This document shows positions 15,636 through 25,506 of a stretch of DNA of 64,000 bases, piece by piece (the stretch's first letter is position 1; each line of letters opens with the position of its first letter). The stretch lies in contig NZ_JAMBPR010000014.1 of NCBI RefSeq assembly GCF_024206475.1, positions 1 to 64,000 on the forward strand. The letters are read 5' to 3'. Below the pieces are notes generated by a model. It saw nothing but the letters and a program-made list of their open reading frames with translations, had not been told where the DNA came from and searched no databases. Source of the DNA: Paraburkholderia sp. CNPSo 3274. GTDB taxonomy: Bacteria; Pseudomonadota; Gammaproteobacteria; Burkholderiales; Burkholderiaceae. The position numbers and the translations under genes are program-made.

Positions 15636-18287
15636 TCATTCGAGCGCCCACTGCGCGAGCGTGCCGACCAGCTCGTTCATGAGCACGTTGTCGATCTCGC
15701 GCGCACCGCCCGCTGCGCGGCAGCGCGCGAGCACGGCGTCGATGATCCTGCTGTCGAAGGCGAACTGTTTGCCCGTGGCGTCGCGGTAGCGCATGCGCAG
15801 TTGTTCGAGTTTCTTTTCGATGATGGCGCGCAGTACTGTGTCGTCGAGCGCGGCATAAGGCACGGCGGTCATGCGCGCGAGGAACGCCGGGCGAAACGCG
15901 TGCAGCAGTTCTTCGTGTAGCCGCCGCGCGAAGGCGTCGGTCGCAAGCGTTGCGGCGGGCGTACTCAACAGCAACTCGGCACCGACGTTGCTGGTGGCGA
16001 GGATCACCGTGTTGCGAAAATCCACCACGAGCCCGGTGCCGTCTTCCATGACGCCCTTGTCGAAGACGTTGTAGAAGGCTTCGAGCACGTCGACATGCGC
16101 TTTTTCGATTTCGTCGAGCAGTACGACACTATAAGGACGCCTACGCACGGCCTCGGTGAGCTGGCCGCCGCTCGCATAACCCACATAGCCCGGCGGCGCG
16201 CCGCGCAGCTGCGAGACGGCGTGCGCTTCCTGATACGCGGCGAGGTCGATCACGATGAGATTGCGCTCGCCGCCGTAGAGTGCATCCGCAAGGGCGTAGG
16301 CCGTCTCGGTCTTGCCCACTCCCGTCGGCCCCACGAGCAGGAATACGCCTACCGGGCGCAGCGGGTCGGCGAGTCCCGCGCGCCAGGCCTGGATGCGCAT
16401 CGCGATGCGGTCGAGCGCCGCGTCTTGCCCGACGATGCGCTGCGCGAGACGGCCCTTGAGCGTGCGCACGGCGTGGGCTTCGTCGGCGAGCATCTTGCCC
16501 ACGGGAATGCCGGTCCAGTTCGCGATCACGGCGGCGATGGTCTTGGAGTCCACGCAAACCGGCACCATGGGGTCGTCGTCGCGAATCGCTTCGAGGCCGC
16601 TTTCGAGTCGCGCCAGTTCGGCGGCGAGGTCTTCGCGCGGGTCGGCCTCGTTGTTCTCGTTCGCGTCCGCGTTATCTGGCGGTGCTTGTGCGCCGTCGTT
16701 GTTTGCATCGCGAGGCGCTGCGTCGAGGGCGGCCAGGCGCGCGCGGACCGCGAGAATCTCGCGCACGGTAGCAGCCTCTTCACGCCAGCGCGCCTCCAGC
16801 GTCTCGACGAGCGTGGCGTTGTGCGCATGTTCGGCTTCGAGCGTGGCGAGGCGCTGCGTGTGGTTCACGCCGAACACCGTCTCCGTGCGCAGGCGCAGCA
16901 GTTCGTCGTCGAGCGCGCGCTGCCGGTGTCTGGCGGCTTCGAGTTGCGGCGGCGTGTCGTGCTGCGCGAGCGCCACGCGCGCGCACGCGGTGTCGAGCAC
17001 GGCGATCGCCTTGTCGGGCAACTGGCGCGCGGAGATGTACCGATGCGAGAGTTTCACCGCATCGACGATGGCGGCGTCGAGGATCGTTACGTTGTGGTGC
17101 GCTTCGAACTTTTGCGCCAGCGCGCGCAGCATGGCGACGGCCGCGGGCTCGTCGGGCGCTTCGATCTGCACGAGCTGGAAGCGACGCGCGAGCGCGGGGT
17201 CGCGCTCGAAGTACTTCTTGTATTCGAGCCACGTCGTGGCCGCGATCGTGCGCAGCTCGCCGCGCGCAAGGGCAGGCTTGAGCAGGTTCGCGGCGTCGCT
17301 GCCGCCTTCCGCGCCGCCTGCGCCGATCATCGTATGGGCCTCGTCGATGAAGAGCACCACGGGCCGTGGCGAGTGCCGCGCCTCGTCGATCACCGCACGC
17401 AGGCGCCGCTCGAACTCGCCTTTCAAACCCGCGCCCGCCTGCAGCAGCGCGAGGTCGAGCATGCGCAGCGAGACCTCGGCAAGCGGCGGCGGCACGTCGC
17501 CCGCCGCGATGCGCAGCGCAAGACCTTCGACCACGGCCGTTTTGCCCACGCCCGGCGCGCCCACGAGTAAGGGGTTGTTCTGTCGCCGCCGCAACAGGAT
17601 GTCCAGCGTCTGGCGGATCTCCGCATTGCGTCCGATGATCGGGTCGATACGTCCGGCCCGCGCTTCGGCGGTGAGGTCGAGCGTGTATTGGTCGAGCAGG
17701 GCAGGCGATGGTGCCACCGGCTCCAGAGCACCGGTCAGCGGGGGAACGCTCGCATTGTCGTCTATGGCCGCTTCGAGTGGTGCGATCTGCGATGTTGACG
17801 CGAGCGGCGCGGCCGCTTCGATCGGCGCGAGCCAAACGGTGAAATTGGCGCGCAGCGCAGCGCTCGCCACGCGAAGCAGCGTGGGTGCCCCATGCACGGC
17901 GCGTGCGCGCAGCGCGTCGTTTTCGAGCAGCGCGATGAGCAACGTCGCCGCGCGCACGCGCGGCTGCTGGAGCACGACAGTGGATTGCACGAGCGCGTCC
18001 TGGAGCCATACGAGCAGGTCAGGCGAGAACGACGGCATGCCCGTGTTGCCGCGCTTGAAGCGCGCGATAGCCATGCGGATTTCGGCGGTGAGTGCGGCGC
18101 GGTCCACGCCGAAGTGCGGCAGCACGCACGCGAAATCGCCGCCCTCGGGTTCGGCGAGCGCGAGCAGCCAGTGCTCGATTTCGACCACGAAATGCGTTTC
18201 GCGCAGGCATTGCTGTGCGGCGCGTTCGAGGGCTTCGCGCGGCTCGCGCTCGAGGCGCGCAACGAGCGTCTTGAGATCGAGCGTCAC
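15636..18287 (-). CDS. clpV: T6SS sheath-recycling AAA+ ATPase ClpV (TssH)
   Basis: An 883-residue Clp/Hsp100 ATPase that disassembles contracted TssB-TssC sheaths. The Clp N domain covers about 1-150. The first AAA domain has Walker A GAPGVGKT at 243-250, and the second has Walker A GPTGVGKT at 653-660 and Walker B LLDE at about 723-726. A middle coiled coil lies near 440-530 and carries an acidic Asn/Asp-rich insertion (NNDGAQAPPDNADANENNEA). The GTG start at 18287 overlaps the tssG stop by four bases, with AGGGGCG upstream. ATPase and sensor motifs look intact. Confidence 0.95.
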   Translation of the reverse strand: MTLDLKTLVARLEREPREALERAAQQCLRETHFVVEIEHWLLALAEPEGGDFACVLPHFGVDRAALTAEIRMAIARFKRGNTGMPSFSPDLLVWLQDALVQSTVVLQQPRVRAATLLIALLENDALRARAVHGAPTLLRVASAALRANFTVWLAPIEAAAPLASTSQIAPLEAAIDDNASVPPLTGALEPVAPSPALLDQYTLDLTAEARAGRIDPIIGRNAEIRQTLDILLRRRQNNPLLVGAPGVGKTAVVEGLALRIAAGDVPPPLAEVSLRMLDLALLQAGAGLKGEFERRLRAVIDEARHSPRPVVLFIDEAHTMIGAGGAEGGSDAANLLKPALARGELRTIAATTWLEYKKYFERDPALARRFQLVQIEAPDEPAAVAMLRALAQKFEAHHNVTILDAAIVDAVKLSHRYISARQLPDKAIAVLDTACARVALAQHDTPPQLEAARHRQRALDDELLRLRTETVFGVNHTQRLATLEAEHAHNATLVETLEARWREEAATVREILAVRARLAALDAAPRDANNDGAQAPPDNADANENNEADPREDLAAELARLESGLEAIRDDDPMVPVCVDSKTIAAVIANWTGIPVGKMLADEAHAVRTLKGRLAQRIVGQDAALDRIAMRIQAWRAGLADPLRPVGVFLLVGPTGVGKTETAYALADALYGGERNLIVIDLAAYQEAHAVSQLRGAPPGYVGYASGGQLTEAVRRRPYSVVLLDEIEKAHVDVLEAFYNVFDKGVMEDGTGLVVDFRNTVILATSNVGAELLLSTPAATLATDAFARRLHEELLHAFRPAFLARMTAVPYAALDDTVLRAIIEKKLEQLRMRYRDATGKQFAFDSRIIDAVLARCRAAGGAREIDNVLMNELVGTLAQWALE

Positions 18288-19414
18288 GGCGCGGAACGCC
18301 CCTGAATGTCGTCGGGCGCAAGGCACGTGAGGCGCGCGGGCGCCGATTCCGCCGCGCCGGCCCAGGCGGTCCAGCCTAGCCTCAGCGGCGCGTGCCGCGA
18401 GAGGCGCGCGCGCGGCAATTCGCCTGCGGCGAGCTGCAGTTCGAGATGCACCTTGAGTTCCGCGCCGAACCACTCGGCTGCCAGCGAATGCAACGCTTCG
18501 TGGGCAGGCGCGCCCGGCAGGAATGCTTCGTACTGCTCACGCCTGAGCGGCCCCAGCCGCACGCGTATGCCCTGGTGTTCGTCCCAGATCCTCGTGCCCG
18601 CAACGGCATCCTGGCCGAGCCGCCGGTTGCGACCGCCGGAGCCGATGGCCGTGCGGCTCGCGGGGGGCAGCGTGCGCCAGCCGCCCGCGAACGGTGTGGA
18701 GCGCACGTGTACGCGGAAATGATGGAGCACCATGACGTCGAAACCCGCGAGCGAACGCCGGCGGTTCGCGAAGAGGCCCGCGCGCGCCAGCACGGCGCGT
18801 AGGTCGTGCGGTTCGGGTAGCGCTGCCGCTTCTTGCGCCGCGCGGTTGCCCCAGGCGCGGGCGTTCAGCGAGGCGTTGCCCGTCAGCGCGCGCAGCACGA
18901 CATCGGCCGAACGCTGCGCCGTAGCGGGCAGCGGCTCGGCGCTGCGGTACTTGCGCTGCGCACGATAGAGCAGCGCAAGCAGCCGATGCTGGAAGATGTC
19001 GAGAAACGCCGCTGCCGAGCGGTCCTTGCGGCGCAGACGGTCCTGCAGCCATTCCTGCCATGCACCGGGCAGGGGGCCGTTCGGGCCGCCCAGCGCGAAG
19101 GCGTTGACCTGGAGCTGGGGCAGTCCCGCATGCACGGATCGTGCGGACAGCTCTTCGCCCGCCTGAGGCGCGAAAGCGAGTGAGCGCGGCAAGCCGTGCC
19201 GCAATGGCCCGAGCGCGCTCGCCGGAAACGCGGGAGAAAGATTGCCGCTCAACGCGAGCGCTTCCTGGCCGGGGTCGAGCCCGGTGCCGAGCGGCTGCGC
19301 ATGCGGCTGCAACAATTCGAGCAGGCGCACGGCCTGCGTGAATTCGAACGCGTGCGGTTCGTCGAACAGCCGCTGCGTCAGAGAACGAGCGGGCTGCCCA
19401 TCGTCGGCCGCCAT
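18284..19414 (-). CDS. tssG: T6SS baseplate subunit TssG
   Basis: A 376-residue TssG (ImpH/VasB family), part of the baseplate wedge with TssE, TssF and TssK. Typical features are LFDEPHAFEFTQAVRLLELL near the N-terminus, FLDIFQHRLLALLYRAQRKY in the middle and a CTL-like end. The ATG at 19414 lies inside the end of tssF (37-base overlap), and its TGA overlaps the clpV GTG, so translation is coupled through the operon. Confidence 0.92.
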   Translation of the reverse strand: MAADDGQPARSLTQRLFDEPHAFEFTQAVRLLELLQPHAQPLGTGLDPGQEALALSGNLSPAFPASALGPLRHGLPRSLAFAPQAGEELSARSVHAGLPQLQVNAFALGGPNGPLPGAWQEWLQDRLRRKDRSAAAFLDIFQHRLLALLYRAQRKYRSAEPLPATAQRSADVVLRALTGNASLNARAWGNRAAQEAAALPEPHDLRAVLARAGLFANRRRSLAGFDVMVLHHFRVHVRSTPFAGGWRTLPPASRTAIGSGGRNRRLGQDAVAGTRIWDEHQGIRVRLGPLRREQYEAFLPGAPAHEALHSLAAEWFGAELKVHLELQLAAGELPRARLSRHAPLRLGWTAWAGAAESAPARLTCLAPDDIQGRSAP

Positions 19415-21165
19415 GTGCGGATCTCCCGACCGTCGCGCACGAGCGAGGTCTGTACGAAACGGTTGACGCTCGCATAGAGCGAGAAGAATTGCGCGAGCAC
19501 GCCAGAAAAGAGCACGGTGCTCGCGCCCACAAAGCTCGCTTCGTCGAGTTCGATACGCACGCCGAGTCCATTGCGCCAGCCGCGCCAGCGGTCCGTACCG
19601 ACATGCGCGACGATGGGTTCGCTCGACACGGCCACGAGTCCCGCGATCTGGCGCTGCGAAGGGGCATGTGCGCCAAGATTGTGGAGCATGAGCATTTCGC
19701 GCAGCGACTGCAGCGCCTGCGGGCCCTCCACGATCGACGTGTGATTGAGGACGAGCTGCGACACGAGACGCCAGCGCGACGTGCCGTCGAGCGCGGCCAC
19801 GATCTGCGGCGTGGGCCGATGCGCAATGCGCACGCTCGCCACGGGGCCCGGCACTTCGAACGACAGCGCGGCGCCCGGTGCGAGCCGGTGGGCCAGATGA
19901 CGATTGGTGCACAACAGGTCCGCAGTGAGCGTGCGCGCCGCGGGTGCAGCGGGATCGAAGCGCGTATCGACGAACGTGAGCATGACGTCGCTGCCGGGGC
20001 GCGACGCATGCAGGCCGCTCACGCGCCGCGCGTACCAGTACACAGCCGAATCCGCGCCATGCATCGAGCCATACCAGGGCGGTACGTCCGTCACCGTGCG
20101 GCCCGCCACGGCTCGCACGTTGCGCACAGCGTAGATCTCGGTGCTCGATTCGCGATGCGCGTCGGGACTCACGCGCATTTCGCGCGCCGTGCCGTCGGGC
20201 CGCAATGGTTCGGAGGTGCGCGCGAACAAATTGAGCGCGGGCGCGCAGCCGAGCTGGATATCGTGCGTATGCAAGGTGAAGCGCCCGCGCGGGGCAGCCG
20301 TGAAGCCGATCACGAGATCGAGGCTATCGAGCGCATCGGCAGGCGGCTTGAACGGCAGATCGAAGAACGCGAACTTCTCGGGAAATGCGAAGTACTCGAC
20401 CAGCAGACGGCAGGCCGGATGCGCGCCGTCTTCGAGCGGCAGGAGCGCGTTTTCCTCGTCGAAGCCAACCGGGGAGGGCAGGCCTCGTTGCGCGCGTAAC
20501 GTACCCTCGGGCATCTGCAGCCAGGTGGCGGCGCTGTGCGCGCCGAGGAGGTCGTAGAGCGCGGCGGAGGTGACGGGCGACCCCGTGAGGCGCACGCGCA
20601 AGCGCTCGATCGGCAGCGCGCCCAGCTTGTGCGGCCCGATGCCCCGCAGCGTGAGCCGCAGCGCCGATTGCAGCGACGCATTGCCGGTGAGCGCCTGGGC
20701 TTCCTCGGCGTCGAGCAACTGGGCCGCGGCGAGGGTGATCGGCCACAGCGTGACGTCGCTGCTCGTGCGCCAGTGGATCGTCGCGCCGCCCGCGTCCACG
20801 TGCATGAGGGAGGTGTCGCGCGGCACGCGATACCCCGCAGCGATGCTGCCTTGCGTGGGGTCCGGCTCGAACTGCACGATTGTCATGGAAGGCACGGGCC
20901 GCGACGCGTAGGGATAGAACTGTTCGAGCAGGCCGTCCGTGAGCGTGGTGTATTCGTCGTCGAGCGTGCGCTGGATGCGGGCGGTGAGCACCGCGAAGCT
21001 TTCGATCAGGCGTTCGACGTTCGGGTCGGCGCTCTCGCCGGGGCCGAGTTCGAGCCGCCGGGCGATCTTCGGATAACGCTGCGCAAAGCCTTCGCTCGCG
21101 CGGCGCAGATAAGTCAGCTCGCGCTGGTAGTAGTCGAGCAACTGCGCATCAAGCGAGTCGTTCAT
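19378..21165 (-). CDS. tssF: T6SS baseplate subunit TssF
   Basis: A 595-residue TssF (ImpG/VasA family). The N-terminus LLDYYQRELTYLRRASEGFA, with RYPKIARRLELGPGESADPN, is diagnostic, and LLEQFYPYASRPVPSMTIVQ follows. The C-terminus carries GVLAQFFSLYASVNRFVQTS. It forms the two-TssF/one-TssG wedge core of the baseplate. It overlaps the end of tssE by 17 bases and the start of tssG by 37. Confidence 0.95.
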   Translation of the reverse strand: MNDSLDAQLLDYYQRELTYLRRASEGFAQRYPKIARRLELGPGESADPNVERLIESFAVLTARIQRTLDDEYTTLTDGLLEQFYPYASRPVPSMTIVQFEPDPTQGSIAAGYRVPRDTSLMHVDAGGATIHWRTSSDVTLWPITLAAAQLLDAEEAQALTGNASLQSALRLTLRGIGPHKLGALPIERLRVRLTGSPVTSAALYDLLGAHSAATWLQMPEGTLRAQRGLPSPVGFDEENALLPLEDGAHPACRLLVEYFAFPEKFAFFDLPFKPPADALDSLDLVIGFTAAPRGRFTLHTHDIQLGCAPALNLFARTSEPLRPDGTAREMRVSPDAHRESSTEIYAVRNVRAVAGRTVTDVPPWYGSMHGADSAVYWYARRVSGLHASRPGSDVMLTFVDTRFDPAAPAARTLTADLLCTNRHLAHRLAPGAALSFEVPGPVASVRIAHRPTPQIVAALDGTSRWRLVSQLVLNHTSIVEGPQALQSLREMLMLHNLGAHAPSQRQIAGLVAVSSEPIVAHVGTDRWRGWRNGLGVRIELDEASFVGASTVLFSGVLAQFFSLYASVNRFVQTSLVRDGREIRTWRPTMGSPLVL

Positions 21166-21643
21166 CGACGATCCCGATGGACTGCGTTTCTCCGTCCTGC
21201 CCAGCGACGTAGGTGACGACGTGCTCCACGCCGTCGCTGCCGCGCAGCGTTCCCCGAATGCGCAGGCACAGGCGCCACGGCGCGGCGGCGTCCGCTTCGA
21301 TTTTCACGCGCGGGTCGCGAAGGCGCGGCTCGAACGCGCGGATGGCCTCGGCCACTTCGCGCTCGATCACCGCCCGGTCTTCGGCGCGCGCGGCGCTTTG
21401 ACCGCTCCAGTCGGGCAGGCCGTAAAGCAGGACGTCCGGCGCGCGCGGCATGCGCGGCGCGCCGCGGCGCGTGTTGAGAAGGCGCAGCAACTCCGAGCGG
21501 ACCGACGCGCGCAAGCCGGCCGCGTCCAGTGTGCGCGCGGCGAGTTCGTCAACGGACTCATGCGCGTCGAAAGGCGCGTCGTCGGCCAGCCGCTCGAAGA
21601 GCGGCATGGGCGCGATAGCGATGAAGGCGCGGACGTTCGCCAT
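21149..21643 (-). CDS. tssE: T6SS baseplate gp25-like protein TssE
   Basis: A 164-residue protein with the gp25/GPW fold, homologous to the phage T4 baseplate lysozyme-like gp25, that helps initiate sheath assembly. Visible features are LLRLLNTRRGAPRMPRAPDV, LYGLPDWSG, IREAIRAFEPRLRDP-type text around 105-120, and a beta-rich end. An in-frame ATG at 21607 could be the true start, because neither site has a strong ribosome-binding sequence. The gene lies 12 bases after hcp. Confidence 0.88.
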   Translation of the reverse strand: MANVRAFIAIAPMPLFERLADDAPFDAHESVDELAARTLDAAGLRASVRSELLRLLNTRRGAPRMPRAPDVLLYGLPDWSGQSAARAEDRAVIEREVAEAIRAFEPRLRDPRVKIEADAAAPWRLCLRIRGTLRGSDGVEHVVTYVAGQDGETQSIGIVDERLA

Positions 21644-21655
21644 AGGCGGTGCGCG

Positions 21656-22162
21656 CTAGCTTGCCGCCTTCACGACCTTGTTCGCGGCCAGGTCCCATGT
21701 GGTGGCCGCCGTGCCTTCCTTGGTGGCGTCGTCTTTCTGCGCGGTCAGTTCCCACTTGATCTTCGTGAAGTTCAGCGAGAGCGTTTCCACGGGCTTGCCA
21801 CCCGCGCCGCCCGACACGCTCACGTTGCTCAGCACGACATTGTTCAGCGTATAGGTGATGAACGGCATGATCTTGCCGTCGCTTTCGGCTGCGTTGCGGC
21901 CCACCACGACGGTCGCGCTCGCAATGGCCTTGCCGGAGCAGCAATATTCGTTGAGCGTGGGCGTGGCGACGTCAACGAACTTCGTCACGGTGAATTCGCC
22001 GAGATGGGGCTTGCCCGACGTGCGCTCCGAGTTGCTGACGTCGTTGGTCACCTGCATCGCCACGTTGTGGCTGTATGACATCAACTCGATCTTGTCGGTA
22101 TAGCCTTCCAGCGTGCACTCGCCTTTGATGTCGCCGCCCAGGTCGAGAATGATCGAATCCAT
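21656..22162 (-). CDS. hcp: T6SS inner-tube protein Hcp (TssD)
   Basis: A 168-residue Hcp, the hexameric ring protein stacked into the expelled tube and also a chaperone for small effectors. Family features are LDLGGDIKGECTLEGYTDKI, IELMSYSHNVAMQV, SERTSGKPHLGEFTVTKFVD and IKWELTAQKDDATKEG. GGGAG precedes the ATG. The 133-base gap after tssC is the largest in the left block, so hcp may also have its own promoter. Confidence 0.95.
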   Translation of the reverse strand: MDSIILDLGGDIKGECTLEGYTDKIELMSYSHNVAMQVTNDVSNSERTSGKPHLGEFTVTKFVDVATPTLNEYCCSGKAIASATVVVGRNAAESDGKIMPFITYTLNNVVLSNVSVSGGAGGKPVETLSLNFTKIKWELTAQKDDATKEGTAATTWDLAANKVVKAAS

Positions 22163-22295
22163 GGTTTGCTGCTCCCGAAGCAGTAAAGAACTACGCGGGC
22201 CGCGTGCGCTGCGCCAGGCGCGTTCAGGGACCAGGGGCGCTCATGCGCCGCCTGGCCGTCGTCTCTTCATTGAATCGCTGTCTTTCGCGGGTGAA

Positions 22296-23771
22296 TCAGG
22301 CGGCCGCCGGCGGCGGCAGCGTCGCCACGAGCCGGATCGAGGCAGTGAGTTCCTCGAGTTGGAAGTGCGGCCGCAGGAACACCGTCGCGCGGTACGCGCC
22401 GGGTTTGCCCGGCACGTCGGTCACGTCCACGCGCGCCTCGCGCAGCGGATACTGGGCCTTGATTTCCTGCGGCGCGTTGTCGTTCACGAGCACGTAGTCG
22501 GCAATCCACGTGTTGAGATAGGCGCGCACGTTGTCGCGCGTCATGAAGCTGCCGACCTTGTCGCGCATGATCGCCTTGATATAGTGCGCAAAGCGCGACG
22601 CCGCGAGGATATACGGCAGCATGGCCGAAATGCGCGCGTTCGCCGTGGCCTCGGGCGTGTTGTAGAGCGCCGGCTTGCAGGCGGTCTGGCCGCCGAAGAA
22701 CACCGCGAGCCCTTCGTTCTTCTTGTGCACGAGCGCAATGAAGCCGAGCGAGTCGAGCTCCTTTTCGCGGCGGTCGGTGATCGCCACTTCCGTGGGGCAC
22801 TTCATGGCCTTGTCGCCCGAAGCCGTCTGGAAGATATGGTCCGGCAAGCGCTCGACCGCGCCGCCGCCTTCCACGCCGCGAATCGCGGCGCACCAGCTGT
22901 ATTGCGCGAACGCGTTGGTAATCCGCTGCGCAAGGGCGTAGGCGGAGTTGCCCCACAGATACTTCGAGTGGTCTGTGCCATCGACATCCTCGAAGAAGTT
23001 CATGCCCTCCACCGGATTGCTGTCCGGATGATAAGGACGCCGCATCAAGATGTGCGGGAGCGTGAGCGCGACATAGCGCGAGTCTTCGCTCTTGCGGAAT
23101 TCGCGCCAGCGGGCCATGTCGATCGTCTCGAAGACCTTGGACAGATCGCGCGGCACGCCTAGCTCCGTGAAGCTCGACATGTCGAACAGTTGCGGGTGGG
23201 CCGCCGAAATGAACGGCGCGTGCGCGGCGGCGGCCACGGAGGCGAGCTTTTCGAGCAGGCTCACGTCGGGCGTCTGGCGCGTGAAGTAGTAGTCGCCCAC
23301 CAGCACGCTGAACGGAAAACCGCCGAACGTGCCGTATTCCTCTTCGTAGATCTTCTTGAAGAGCGCGCTCGTGTCGACGTCGATGGCTTTCTCGAGATCG
23401 TTCTGCAGGTCTTTCTTCGAAGCGTTCAGGAGGCGCAGTTTCAGGCGCGTGCCCGTTTCGGAGCCTTTCACCAGAAAGTGCAGCCCGCGCCACGACGACT
23501 CCAGCGCCTGCATGTCGGGGTGGTGCAGCACCTCGTTGAGCTGCTCGCTGATCAGCTCGTCGATCTTGCGGATGTGATCGTTGATCATCGCCACCGTGTC
23601 GCGGCTGATGGTCATGTTCTTGTCGAGCACCTGTAGGGCGAACTCGGCGAGCAGCTCACGTGCGTGCTGCTGCTGCTCCTCGTACTGCGCCATGCGTCCT
23701 TCGTGAACGATGCGGTCGAGCAGCGTGACCGTACCCGCCTGCTCGGTCGCGGCGGCCTGTATGTCGGACAT
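22296..23771 (-). CDS. tssC: T6SS contractile sheath large subunit TssC
   Basis: A 491-residue TssC (VipB/ImpC), the large sheath protein that pairs with TssB. The blocks ALESSWRGLHFLVKGSETGT, FPFSVLVGDYYFTR, WREFRKSEDSRYVALTLPHI and DNVRAYLNTWIADYVLVNDN are standard. It follows tssB by 21 bases. The length is normal and no interruption is seen. Confidence 0.96.
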   Translation of the reverse strand: MSDIQAAATEQAGTVTLLDRIVHEGRMAQYEEQQQHARELLAEFALQVLDKNMTISRDTVAMINDHIRKIDELISEQLNEVLHHPDMQALESSWRGLHFLVKGSETGTRLKLRLLNASKKDLQNDLEKAIDVDTSALFKKIYEEEYGTFGGFPFSVLVGDYYFTRQTPDVSLLEKLASVAAAAHAPFISAAHPQLFDMSSFTELGVPRDLSKVFETIDMARWREFRKSEDSRYVALTLPHILMRRPYHPDSNPVEGMNFFEDVDGTDHSKYLWGNSAYALAQRITNAFAQYSWCAAIRGVEGGGAVERLPDHIFQTASGDKAMKCPTEVAITDRREKELDSLGFIALVHKKNEGLAVFFGGQTACKPALYNTPEATANARISAMLPYILAASRFAHYIKAIMRDKVGSFMTRDNVRAYLNTWIADYVLVNDNAPQEIKAQYPLREARVDVTDVPGKPGAYRATVFLRPHFQLEELTASIRLVATLPPPAAA

Positions 23772-23792
23772 GATTGTCTCCTCGCGTTGGGC

Positions 23793-24362
23793 TTAGCTGG
23801 CCGGCGTGTCACTGGAAGGGCTGGCAGGGGCGTCGCCCGCGGGCGGCGGCAACTGCGCAGTCGGCGTGTCCTGCGGGTGCGCCGAGCGGATTTCGCTCAA
23901 CCCCTTCGGGTCATGCACCACTTCCTGGAGGAGCTTGTCCAGTTCGTCGTTGCCGTCGAGCTTGGTGAGGAGGTCGCGCAGGCGCAGCCGCGCGTCGTAG
24001 AGCTGTTTGAGCGGGCCGATCTGCTGAACGATGCTCACAGGATCGAAGTCGTCGATATGCTCGAACTTCAGCTCGACGTTGACCTTGCTGCCGTCGGCGG
24101 CGAGCGTGTTGTCGACCTGCAGCGTCACGCGCGGCCCGATCGACTTCATCACGTCGTTGAAATTGTCGCGGTCGATGTCGACGAAGCGGCGCTCCGTCAT
24201 TTTCGGCAACGGCTCGACAGGCTTGCCGGACAGGTCGGCAAGAATGCCTACGACGAGCGGCAGCTCGCGTTTTTCGATGGCATTGCCCGTTTCGACGTCG
24301 TACGTGATCTGGACACGCGGCGGTCGGTTCCGTTCGAACCAGTGCTGGGTACTGTCGGCCAT
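23793..24362 (-). CDS. tssB: T6SS contractile sheath small subunit TssB
   Basis: A 189-residue TssB (VipA/ImpB). Typical features are RPPRVQITYDVETGNAIEKR, LPLVVGILADLSG, RFVDIDRDNFNDVMKSI and VNVELKFEHIDDFDPVSIVQ. A Pro/Ala-rich, probably disordered tail follows residue 165. The ATG at 24362, with GAGG seven bases upstream, is preferred over the GTG two codons earlier. It is the first gene of the leftward T6SS operon. Confidence 0.95.
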   Translation of the reverse strand: MADSTQHWFERNRPPRVQITYDVETGNAIEKRELPLVVGILADLSGKPVEPLPKMTERRFVDIDRDNFNDVMKSIGPRVTLQVDNTLAADGSKVNVELKFEHIDDFDPVSIVQQIGPLKQLYDARLRLRDLLTKLDGNDELDKLLQEVVHDPKGLSEIRSAHPQDTPTAQLPPPAGDAPASPSSDTPAS

Positions 24363-24910
24363 GGTCACCTCGGTGGCGGTCGTTCTTCTATTGCATTGTG
24401 TAAGAGGAGGAGATGCGCGTTTGTCGTCAATCTGCCCTTTTCATGATGCATTTTCTTTAAGACGACAATGCCCCGCAAAACGTAATTAAACGATTGCCAG
24501 GCGCATTCCCGGTCCCTCAGAAAAAACACAGCTAAAGCATGCCCCGGATTCGTCAGACGAGAGCATTCACGGCGTCACGCGTTCGCGCTGCGTGCTTCTT
24601 CACCTTGTCCTTCGTCGCGCGAGTCGTGAAGATAGACGGTCACGACTTTAGGACAGTAAACGGGGAAATTCAAAGTATATTTACGGCGCATAGACCCAAT
24701 TCCTTTCAAGTTTATTTACGCATTGTTTTTGAATTGATCGATTAAAAATCGTTATTGCAATGACGCGTGAGGCGCTTGTAGACTACGCGCGAAACAGCTT
24801 GCGCAGCGGAACATGCGTCTTGATTAGAAATACGAACTAGCATGAATTCTCCTGCGCGCGGGCAGGAGGCATCGCGGACAAGAGGCGGCGCACACAATGG
24901 GGATTGCGCA
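24363..24910. promoter_or_regulatory. Divergent control region of the T6SS
   Basis: About 550 bases separate tssB (leftward) from tssJ (rightward). They are clearly more AT-rich than the operons, especially 24640-24770, where a small inverted repeat CGATT-AAA-AATCG sits at 24739-24751. I found no GG-N10-GC sigma-54 element and no convincing gene; a 68-codon frame at 24539 has no ribosome site. AT-rich divergent regions of this kind are common sites for H-NS-like silencing, which is inference here. Confidence 0.5.
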
Positions 24911-25405
24911 GTGATCACCACGTTATTCGCCGGCGCGTCGCGCGCCGCGAAGCCGTACGGCTGGCGTGCAGCCACGCTGGCGTTCGCGCTCGCGCAGGTG
25001 CTCGCGGGGTGTTCGTCGCTGCCCAAGGTACAGGTAGATACCCTGGCCATTGCCGTTTCCACTCAAGCGAATCAGGACACGCCCATTGCTGTGGACGCCG
25101 TGCTCGTGCGCAATCCGCAACTGCTCGACGCATTGCTCGGCCTGCCTTCGGCGAAGTGGTTCGCGCAGCGCGATCAATGGCGCCGCGATCATCCCGAGGA
25201 CATCACGGTCGTGTCGTTCGAAGTCGTGCCGGGCCAGCAGATCGCGGCGGCGCCGTTTCCGTTTGGCGGCAAGCGGGGCGCAGGCGTAGTGGTGTTTGCT
25301 GACTACCAGACACCGGGCGCGCACCGCGTGAGGCTCGACACGGGGCCCGCTCACGCGCTGCTGCTGCTCGGAGACCAGGATCTGAGCGTGCAGGCCGCGC
25401 ATTGA
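24911..25405 (+). CDS. tssJ: T6SS outer-membrane lipoprotein TssJ
   Basis: A 164-residue TssJ (VasD/SciN), the outer-membrane lipoprotein that anchors TssM in the trans-envelope complex. The signal region ends in the lipobox LAGC, with cysteine 34 counted from the GTG at 24911. The transthyretin-like fold follows (VDTLAIAVSTQANQDTPIAV through HRVRLDTGPAHALLLLG). An in-frame ATG at 24842 would add 23 residues and give an over-long signal peptide, so the GTG is preferred. It is the first gene of the rightward block. Confidence 0.85.
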   Translation: MITTLFAGASRAAKPYGWRAATLAFALAQVLAGCSSLPKVQVDTLAIAVSTQANQDTPIAVDAVLVRNPQLLDALLGLPSAKWFAQRDQWRRDHPEDITVVSFEVVPGQQIAAAPFPFGGKRGAGVVVFADYQTPGAHRVRLDTGPAHALLLLGDQDLSVQAAH

Positions 25406-25506
25406 GCAACGAGACTATGTGACGCAACTGTGTCACGCGACGGTGTCACACAGCGGCGCAGCAACACTAAACGACGAAACGTTTAGCAATAGAAAGCAAA
25501 CACATC

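Noticed and set aside
16312..18330. 672-codon open frame antisense to clpV
   Set aside because: High-GC codon bias creates long open frames opposite real genes. It has no ribosome site or family likeness and lies entirely inside the well-supported clpV gene.
24539..24745. 68-codon frame in the T6SS divergent promoter region
   Set aside because: No ribosome-binding site, no family likeness, and it lies in an AT-rich control region.
24363..24910. Sigma-54 promoter for the T6SS operons
   Set aside because: I looked for GG-N10-GC with flanking consensus on both strands and found only a half match (GG without the GC partner).
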